From Streptomyces sp. NBC_00523 (lineage in GTDB: Bacteria > Actinomycetota > Actinomycetes > Streptomycetales > Streptomycetaceae), in NCBI RefSeq assembly GCF_036346615.1, contig NZ_CP107836.1:6510001-6574000 (forward strand): 64,000 nucleotides of DNA, given 5' to 3'. A program made the position numbers and the translations under genes. Below the pieces are notes generated by a model that searched no databases, was not told the origin of the DNA, and worked only from the letters and a program-made list of their open reading frames with translations. Positions 58,472 to 64,000 of this stretch are shown here, piece after piece (position 1 is the first letter of the stretch; each line of letters begins with the position of its first letter).

Positions 58472-59680
58472 TCAGCGGTACCAGCCGAAGCGCTCCGCCA
58501 TCACCGGCAGCCGGTCGGCGGCCACCGCGTGCGCCGCCGCCCGCGGCGTGCAGCCGTCCGCCGCCGCGCGGGCCAGCACCAGGCCGACCAGCTCGCGCAT
58601 CGCGCGCCGGGTGTGCGCGAACGCCTCGTCCGCGTCGGCCCGGATGTCGCCGAACAGGGTCCACCACCACCAGGCGTTGGTCCCGGAGTTGACCACCACA
58701 TCGGGCAGCACGGTGATCCCGCGCGCCGCGAGCAGCGCCTCGGCCTCCGACAGCACCGGCATGTTGGCGGCCTCCACCACCCAGCGGGCCCTGATCCAGG
58801 CCTGGTTCACCGCGTCCACCGCGTAGGACACGGCGGCCGGGACCAGCACCTCCGCGTCCTGCGCCAGCCAGGCGTCGGCCGGCAGTTCCCGGTCACCGGC
58901 GCGCAGCGCACCCCGGTCCACGGTGCCGTGCGCGTCCCGCGCGGCGAGCAGCGCCTCGACGTCGAGCCCGGCCGGGTTCGCGAGGGTGCCCTTGATGTCG
59001 GCGACGGCGACCACCCGGAGCCCGGCCCGGGACAGGAAGCGGGCGGTCGCCCCGCCCATGGTCCCGAGCCCCTGGAGCGCCACCCGCGCACCCTCGTACG
59101 CGACCCCGTCCCGGTCCAGCGCGGCGAGCACCGCCTCGGCGACCCCGCAGCCGCCGACCAGCTCGTCCAGGCCGATGCCGTCCACCTCCAGGGCGAAGGC
59201 GTCGGCCAGCCGGCGACGGGCCCCGGCCTCGTCGTCGAGCAGCGGGTAGACGGCCTGCACGGTGGAGACGAGACCCGCCTCCGCCGCCGCGCGGTCCACC
59301 AGGTCCTGCGAGAGGCCCAGGTCCTCACCGGTCGTCCAGACGCTCTCGATGTACGGACGCATCGCCCGCAGGTAGCGAACCAGGACGCCGTAGGCCGCCG
59401 GGTCGCGCGGGTCGCAGTCGATGCCGCCCTTGGCGCCGCCCAGCGGGATGTAGCGGGCCCCGGGCCGGTCCGCGTCGAAGTGCAGGGCCTCCTTCATCGT
59501 CATGCCCCGGGCGAGCCCCGCCACCTCCTCCAGCGTGCAGCCCGGGCGCATCCGCAGGCCGCCGCTGGACACCCCGCGCACCAGCCGGTCCACCACGAGG
59601 TGGCCCCGGCAGCCGGTGGCGTGGTCGGTCCAGGTCAGCGAGATGAGCGGGGCGGGCGGGGACACCGGAGGCGTCGTCAT
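58472..59680 (-). CDS. Glu/Leu/Phe/Val-type amino acid dehydrogenase
   Basis: 402 residues. The catalytic region GLARGMTMKEALHFDADRPG and YIPLGGAKGGIDCDP carries the conserved Lys residues; the NAD(P) domain has ALQGLGTMGGATARFLSRAG. The expected catalytic Asp lies near SVWTTGEDLGLSQDLVDRAA. It catalyses reversible oxidative deamination of an amino acid; the specific amino acid is not clear. It is probably regulated by the TetR protein encoded downstream. Confidence 0.88.
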   Translation of the reverse strand: MTTPPVSPPAPLISLTWTDHATGCRGHLVVDRLVRGVSSGGLRMRPGCTLEEVAGLARGMTMKEALHFDADRPGARYIPLGGAKGGIDCDPRDPAAYGVLVRYLRAMRPYIESVWTTGEDLGLSQDLVDRAAAEAGLVSTVQAVYPLLDDEAGARRRLADAFALEVDGIGLDELVGGCGVAEAVLAALDRDGVAYEGARVALQGLGTMGGATARFLSRAGLRVVAVADIKGTLANPAGLDVEALLAARDAHGTVDRGALRAGDRELPADAWLAQDAEVLVPAAVSYAVDAVNQAWIRARWVVEAANMPVLSEAEALLAARGITVLPDVVVNSGTNAWWWWTLFGDIRADADEAFAHTRRAMRELVGLVLARAAADGCTPRAAAHAVAADRLPVMAERFGWYR

Positions 59681-59756
59681 CGGAGTGCTCCTCGGTCACT
59701 GTCGGCGGGCGGTCCTGGGCGCGGTGGGGCCGGGTCCTGAGGCGACCGGACCAGTT

Positions 59757-59774
59757 ACTGAACCGTCGGTCAGT
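59757..59774. promoter_or_regulatory. Candidate TetR operator upstream of the dehydrogenase gene
   Basis: ACTGA (59757-59761) and TCAGT (59770-59774) flank ACCGTCGG, 77 bases before the dehydrogenase start; the inner part is only partly symmetric. It resembles operators of BetI/TetR-type regulators. Confidence 0.4.
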
Positions 59775-59924
59775 ATCGGGAGGCGGGGAGCCCCTGTCAA
59801 CGCGGCCTCCGCCGTCGCGCGGCCCGGTGGCCGGAACGCGCCGGTGCGCGGACGCGGGCGGGGGAGCGGACCGGATCACGTCCGGAATGCGGAATCCTCG
59901 GCCGGGGCTGTTCGTTGCAACGGC

Positions 59925-60365
59925 ATGACCGCATTCGACGCACGGCAGGAAGCGCTGCTCGGGCTCCTGGGCGAGAACGACGGTGGCGTCCTGGTCACCC
60001 TCAAGCAGGACGGCAGGCCCCAGCTGTCCAACGTCAACCACTTCTACTACCTCGAAGAGCGCATCGTCCGGGTCTCGGTCACCGAGGGCCGCGCCAAGAC
60101 GCGCAACCTGCGCCGCGACCCGCGCGCGAGCTACCACGTGACCAGCGAGGACCGCTGGGCCTGGACGGTCGCGGAGGGCACCGCCGAGCTGTCCGCGACC
60201 GCCGCCGATCCCGCGGACGACACCGTGGAGGAGCTGATCCGGCTCTACCGCGACGTGCAGGGCGAGCACCCCGACTGGGACGACTACCGGGCCGCCATGG
60301 TCCGGGACCGGCGCGTCGTCCTACGGCTCCATGTCGAGCATGTGTACGGACAGCAACGCGGGTAA
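59925..60365 (+). CDS. PPOX-class F420-dependent oxidoreductase
   Basis: 146 residues, split-barrel flavin/deazaflavin fold. GVLVTLKQDGRPQLSNVNHF, VRVSVTEGRAKTRNLRRDPR and WAWTVAEGTAELS are typical of the actinobacterial F420-binding PPOX group. The ATG at 59925 has only a weak ribosome site. It is likely a cytoplasmic reductase or F420-storage-type protein with unknown substrate. Confidence 0.87.
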   Translation: MTAFDARQEALLGLLGENDGGVLVTLKQDGRPQLSNVNHFYYLEERIVRVSVTEGRAKTRNLRRDPRASYHVTSEDRWAWTVAEGTAELSATAADPADDTVEELIRLYRDVQGEHPDWDDYRAAMVRDRRVVLRLHVEHVYGQQRG

Positions 60366-60463
60366 GGCGGTCGGGGCGGGAACGCCCTCCCCCGGACGTT
60401 CCCCTCTCGCGCTGTCGTACCCCTTGCCCATAATGGGACGACCCCGACTCCTCAGGAGACCCC

Positions 60464-61732
60464 GTGACCGGCGCTGACCACAGGCTTCCGCTCCGCACCC
60501 GGCTGCGTGCGCTGCGCCCCGCTGCCTTCGGGGCCGACCCGGACGGTGCGCGCATGGAGCGCATCCGACGTTCGCCCCACTTCGCCGACGGTGTCTTCCA
60601 GAACCCGGTGGGCGCGCGGATCAGACCCTCCGGCTCCACCCTGGAGTTCGCCCGGGTCTACTTCCGCAAGGAGGAGCGGGTGCTCCGGGCCCCTGCCGCC
60701 CCGGTGCCCGTGCACGCCACGACCGTCGCCGACCTCGCCCGGCCGCCCGCCTCCGGGCTCCGGATCACCTGGATGGGGCATTCCAGCGTCCTCGCCGAGA
60801 TCGACGGGCGGCGCGTGCTGTTCGACCCGGTCTGGGGCGACCGCTGTTCTCCCTTCGCCTTCGCCGGCCCCCGGCGCCTGCACCCGGCCCCCGTGCCGCT
60901 CGGCGCCCTGGGACCGGTCGACGTGGTGGTCATCTCGCACGACCACTACGACCACCTCGACCTCCCGACGATCCGCGCCCTGGCCCGTACGGACACGGTC
61001 TTCGCGGTCCCGCTCGGCGTCGGCGCCCACCTGGAGCGCTGGGGCGTCGCGCCCGACCGGCTCCGCGAGCTCGACTGGAACGAGACCACGACGGTCGGCG
61101 GCATCAGCCTCACCGCCACCCCCGCCCGCCACTTCTGCGGCCGCGGCCTGCGCAACCAGCAGCACACCCTCTGGGCCTCCTGGGCCGTCGCCGGGCCCGT
61201 GCACCGGATCTACCACAGCGGCGACACCGGATACTTCCCCGGCTTCCGCGCCATCGGCGCCGAGCACGGCCCGTTCGACGCGACCATGATCCAGATCGGC
61301 GCCTACAGCCAGTACTGGCCCAAGGACCGGACGGACAGCCTGCCGGAGCCGGGCGCCTGGCCCGATATCCACATGAGCCCCGACGAGGGCGTGCGCGCCC
61401 ACCTCGACCTCCAGGGCGACGACCCCGGCGCGGGCGTCATGCTGCCGATCCACTGGGGGACGTTCAACCTGGCGCTGCACCCCTGGGCCGAGCCCGCCGA
61501 GTGGACGATGCGCGCCACCCGGTCCGTGGGCGTCACCATGGCCGCCCCGCGCCCCGGCCAGCCGTTCGAGCCCGCCGATCCGCCGCCCGTCGAGCCGTGG
61601 TGGCGCGCCGTCGCCGCCGAACCGGCCCCCGGCTGGGGCAACTGGCCCCCCGTCCACGTACAGCTCCACGAACCGGTGGACCGTCCCGCGCAGGAGACCG
61701 GCAGGGACCGCGACCGGGCACCCCAGCCCTGA
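60464..61732 (+). CDS. Metallo-beta-lactamase-fold hydrolase (NAPE-PLD/UlaG-like)
   Basis: 422 residues. Metal ligands are in SHDHYDHLD (H-x-H-x-D-H), ATPARHFCGRGLRNQ and YHSGDTGYFPGF, with a late His in PIHWGTFNLAL. The N-terminal SGLRITWMGHSSVLAEIDGR is typical of the NAPE-PLD/UlaG branch. It is a zinc phosphodiesterase or lactonase with an unknown, possibly lipid, substrate. The start is GTG 60464 behind CAGGAG. Confidence 0.88.
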   Translation: MTGADHRLPLRTRLRALRPAAFGADPDGARMERIRRSPHFADGVFQNPVGARIRPSGSTLEFARVYFRKEERVLRAPAAPVPVHATTVADLARPPASGLRITWMGHSSVLAEIDGRRVLFDPVWGDRCSPFAFAGPRRLHPAPVPLGALGPVDVVVISHDHYDHLDLPTIRALARTDTVFAVPLGVGAHLERWGVAPDRLRELDWNETTTVGGISLTATPARHFCGRGLRNQQHTLWASWAVAGPVHRIYHSGDTGYFPGFRAIGAEHGPFDATMIQIGAYSQYWPKDRTDSLPEPGAWPDIHMSPDEGVRAHLDLQGDDPGAGVMLPIHWGTFNLALHPWAEPAEWTMRATRSVGVTMAAPRPGQPFEPADPPPVEPWWRAVAAEPAPGWGNWPPVHVQLHEPVDRPAQETGRDRDRAPQP

Positions 61733-61837
61733 GATCCCGAGGCGTACGTCCGGGACGGGGCGGGCGGGGCGTACGCCGGGCGGTGAGGTGAGCACGGCTT
61801 CCGCCGACGACACGGTCACGTCCTCAGGGGGGCGGCG

Positions 61838-62833
61838 ATGCTGCGGGTGCACTTCACCTCCGACGACCTCGCACGGGTCCGGGTGGCGCCCGGCCCCGAC
61901 TTCCTCTGGGAGATCAGCAACAGTGTGCAGACCCTCCAGCGGCGCGACGGCGAGCGGGAGTTCGGCGCCTGGCGGCGCTGGGTGCGGCCCCGGCTCTCCG
62001 GCAGCCCGCGCCTGCTCTCCCGGCTGCTGCCGCCGCGCGGCTACTCACCCGACTTCCTCACACCGACGACCGGCGACCGGGGCTCCCTCCAGGCATCCGT
62101 CGACGTCCTGCTGAGCACCCCGCGCCCACGGCTCCGGGCCGAACTGGCCCGGCTCGCCGCCCCCGCACGGCTGCCGGGCTGGCTCGGGGAGCTGGCCGGC
62201 GGCGACGCGGAAGCCCTGCGCGAACTGGGCGGAGCCCTGCGTACGTACCAGAGGGAAGCGCTCGCACCGCACTGGCGCCGGGTGCACGCCGACATCGACG
62301 CCGACCGCGCCCTGCGGCTGCGCAGCCTCCTCGAAGGCGGCACCGAAGGGCTGCTCGCCGGACTCGGGCCGCAGTTCCGCTGGCGGGCGCCCGTCCTCGA
62401 AGTGGCCTACCCCGTCGACCAGGACCTGCGGCTGCGCGGCCGGGGCCTCGTCCTCCAGCCGTCGTTCTTCTGCTGGCCCACCCCCGCCACCCTGGCCGAC
62501 GGCGAGCTGCCCCCCGTGCTGGTCTACCCCATCCACCACACCCCCGACTGGTGCGTCCCCGCCCGGGGCGCCCGCCCGGCGCCCGGATCCGGCCCCCTCG
62601 GACCGCTCCTCGGCCACACCCGCGCCGGTGTCCTGCGCGCCACCCGCACCGGCTGCTCCACCCTGGAGGCGGCCCGGCTCCTCGGCGTGACCCACCCCGC
62701 CGTCAGCCAGCACCTGAACGTGCTGCGGAAGGCGGGCCTCGTCACCACCGTGCGCCGGGGCGGACGCTCCTTCCACGTCGCGACCGCCGAGGGGCGCGCC
62801 CTGCTGGCCGCCGAGGACCCGGCCCCGGCGTGA
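61838..62833 (+). CDS. ArsR-type winged-helix regulator with long N-terminal domain
   Basis: 331 residues. The C-terminal helix-turn-helix (about 265-325) reads AGVLRATRTGCSTLEAARLL, GVTHPAVSQHLNVLRKAGLV and VRRGGRSFHVATAEG, of ArsR type. The first 250 residues form an N-terminal domain (DUF5937-like) of unknown role, beginning LRVHFTSDDLARVRVAPGPD. The cysteine metal site of classical ArsR is missing, so metal sensing is unlikely. The start is ATG 61838 behind GGGGGGCGG. Confidence 0.82.
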   Translation: MLRVHFTSDDLARVRVAPGPDFLWEISNSVQTLQRRDGEREFGAWRRWVRPRLSGSPRLLSRLLPPRGYSPDFLTPTTGDRGSLQASVDVLLSTPRPRLRAELARLAAPARLPGWLGELAGGDAEALRELGGALRTYQREALAPHWRRVHADIDADRALRLRSLLEGGTEGLLAGLGPQFRWRAPVLEVAYPVDQDLRLRGRGLVLQPSFFCWPTPATLADGELPPVLVYPIHHTPDWCVPARGARPAPGSGPLGPLLGHTRAGVLRATRTGCSTLEAARLLGVTHPAVSQHLNVLRKAGLVTTVRRGGRSFHVATAEGRALLAAEDPAPA

Positions 62834-62986
62834 CAGCACGTCACCTGCGCGTGTAAGCACCAGCTTCCGTTCCTTGCGGGCCCCGCGGCGGCGGGACCAC
62901 CCTGGGGGCCTGAATCGCACGGCCGCGCACACACCCGCGCGGCCGTTTCGCACCCAAGGCCCGTCCCCCCACCCTCAGGAGCCTTC

Positions 62987-63700
62987 ATGCGCAGGAGACT
63001 CGTGTCCGCCGCCGTCGCCGCGGTCGCCCTCGGAGTCCTCGTCCAGCCCGGCACCGCCTTCGCCTCGGCGGACCCGCACCTCGCCCCCGCCGCCGTCGCC
63101 GCCCACGGCTCGTCGGCCGGAACCGCCGTCGTCAGCGGGCACAACCAGCCCGGCACCCGGATCACCGTGGACGCCGGAAGCACCGCCACCGCGCACTGGC
63201 TGGACGTCGACTACCAGGTCCAGGAGACCGGTTACTGGTGCGGTCCCGCCGCCACCCGCATCGCGCTCTCCGCCCGCATCTCCCCGCCGAGCCAGTCCGA
63301 CCTGGCCTGGCAGCTCGGCACCACCGTGAACGGCACCGACCACATATCCCAGGTCACCGGGGTGCTCAACGCCAACCTCGGCGGCGGCTGGTACGAGACC
63401 AAGGAGATGCCCAACGACCCGCCCACCCAGGCCCAGCGCGACCTGCTCTGGTACGACGTCGTCTTCGACATCGACCGCAACTACCCGCTGGTCACCAACA
63501 TCGTGGCCCCGCCCGGAAACCAGCCGCCCGGCTACCCGTCGAACCAGACGATCTACCACTACTTCACGGTCATCGGCTACGACGACGCCGACCGCACCGT
63601 CCTCATCGCCGACCCCGCCTCCTTCGGCGGCAACCAGATCTACTGGCTCTCCTTCGACCAGCTCGCCACCCTGATCCCGCCGAAGGGCTACTCCGCATGA
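62987..63700 (+). CDS. Secreted C39-like cysteine protease
   Basis: 237 residues. The signal peptide runs from RRRLVSAAVAAVALGVLVQ and ends near AFA/SA. The peptidase domain has catalytic Cys85 in QETGYWCGPAATRIAL, a His in IYHYFTVIGYDDAD and Asp in LIADPASFGG, as in C39-like/papain-fold proteins. It acts outside the cell; whether it is an active protease or a toxin-processing enzyme is unknown. CAGGAG precedes the ATG. The stop overlaps the next gene (ATGA), implying a joint secreted function. Confidence 0.85.
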   Translation: MRRRLVSAAVAAVALGVLVQPGTAFASADPHLAPAAVAAHGSSAGTAVVSGHNQPGTRITVDAGSTATAHWLDVDYQVQETGYWCGPAATRIALSARISPPSQSDLAWQLGTTVNGTDHISQVTGVLNANLGGGWYETKEMPNDPPTQAQRDLLWYDVVFDIDRNYPLVTNIVAPPGNQPPGYPSNQTIYHYFTVIGYDDADRTVLIADPASFGGNQIYWLSFDQLATLIPPKGYSA

Positions 63701-64000
63701 GCGCCCGCGCGAACGACCGCCCCAGCCGCAGGAACGTCCTCAGGGCGGCCGGCGGACTCTCCGCCGCGACGGCTCTGGGCGCCGCCGGTCTCCTGGCCTC
63801 CGCCCCACCGGCCGCCGCGGCCGGGGACGGATTCGGCCTGCGCATCGTGGACCGGAACGAGAGCGACCCGCGCATGCGGTACTACCGCTTCGCGACGGAC
63901 GCCATCGGCTGGAACCCGGGCGTCAACGTCCTGCTCCCCGACGGCTATCACACGAGCGGCCGGGCCTACCCCGTGCTCTACCTGTTCCACGGCGGCGGCA
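63697..64000 (+). CDS. Tat-exported alpha/beta-hydrolase esterase, 3' partial
   Basis: The first 101 residues are visible; the gene runs off the window. The twin-arginine signal is SRRNVLRAAGGLSAATALGA, ending near AAAAG. Next come IVDRNESDPRMRYYRFATDA and YPVLYLFHGGG, the N-terminal motif of the esterase D/antigen-85-like family with its oxyanion HGGG. The nucleophile Ser lies beyond the window. It is translationally coupled to the C39-like protease. Confidence 0.8.
   Translation, partial: MSARANDRPSRRNVLRAAGGLSAATALGAAGLLASAPPAAAAGDGFGLRIVDRNESDPRMRYYRFATDAIGWNPGVNVLLPDGYHTSGRAYPVLYLFHGGG

Noticed and set aside
1..64000. tRNA/rRNA genes, CRISPR arrays, insertion sequences, prophage or integrase-linked attachment sites
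   Set aside because: None could be recognised on either strand. No transposase or integrase motifs, spaced repeats or cloverleaf sequences were seen by eye; a covariance-model scan would be decisive for RNAs.

Overview
This 64 kb window is chromosomal DNA of a high-GC actinomycete, almost certainly Streptomyces. Third-codon positions are strongly G/C biased, GTG starts and 4-bp ATGA/GTGA stop/start overlaps are common, and the content is typical of the genus: a hopanoid locus, an SCO6745-family protein, DUF2236 oxygenases, an RsbW-like ATPase and an ydaO riboswitch. No rRNA, tRNA, CRISPR array, insertion sequence or prophage was recognised. Identifications rest on reading motifs and on recall of families; no database search was run.

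Layout. 1-26.2 kb is mixed metabolic and regulatory DNA: the end of a fatty-acid beta-oxidation multienzyme, a MerR/macro-domain divergent pair, GNAT, TetR and TPR genes, two divergent DUF2236 oxygenases, LacI, an M14 peptidase, a BCCT transporter, a DAAO-type oxidase, an ABC-F protein, a GntR/amidohydrolase pair with a long palindromic operator, Tex, an SCO6745-family gene, two DJ-1/PfpI-type genes, an enoyl-CoA hydratase, HdeD, an anti-sigma-type ATPase, idi, GNAT and a cation efflux protein.

26.5-33.6 kb is a seven-gene operon, tightly coupled through its first five genes: two CDP-alcohol phosphatidyltransferases, a sugar/alcohol-phosphate nucleotidyltransferase, a glycerol-1-phosphate-dehydrogenase-like enzyme, a GT2 glycosyltransferase and a Wzm/Wzt-type exporter. 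It looks like a pathway for making and exporting a phosphodiester-linked glycopolymer or glycolipid. 34.0-46.7 kb is the hopanoid locus: hpnC-hpnD-(small ORF)-hpnE-polyprenyl synthase-shc-hpnG-hpnH-dxs-hpnO, followed by an XRE-cupin regulator and a 58-residue membrane protein. With idi at 24 kb it covers isoprenoid supply, squalene formation, cyclisation and side-chain building. 46.7-50 kb carries a tyrosine phosphatase, a c-di-AMP (ydaO) riboswitch in front of a LysM/M23 wall hydrolase, and an SGNH hydrolase.

50.0-57.8 kb is the most unusual part: a complete six-gene STM4011-STM4012-STM4013-STM4014-STM4015-STM4015 operon (two radical SAM enzymes, an alkaline-phosphatase/sulfatase-fold hydrolase, an ATP-grasp protein and two leucine-rich-repeat paralogues). 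It is divergent from a 108-residue protein and a DUF6745 protein. The 174-bp divergent intergenic region holds two outward-facing elements of the form TTGTCAG-N10-TAG, which match the actinobacterial RecA-independent DNA-damage (PafBC/RecA-NDp) promoter. A third such element sits exactly where it would give a leaderless transcript of the macro-domain gene at 2.5 kb. 57.8-64 kb is again ordinary: TetR, a Glu/Leu-type dehydrogenase, a PPOX F420 oxidoreductase, a metallo-beta-lactamase-fold hydrolase, an ArsR-type regulator, a secreted C39-like protease and the start of a Tat-exported esterase.
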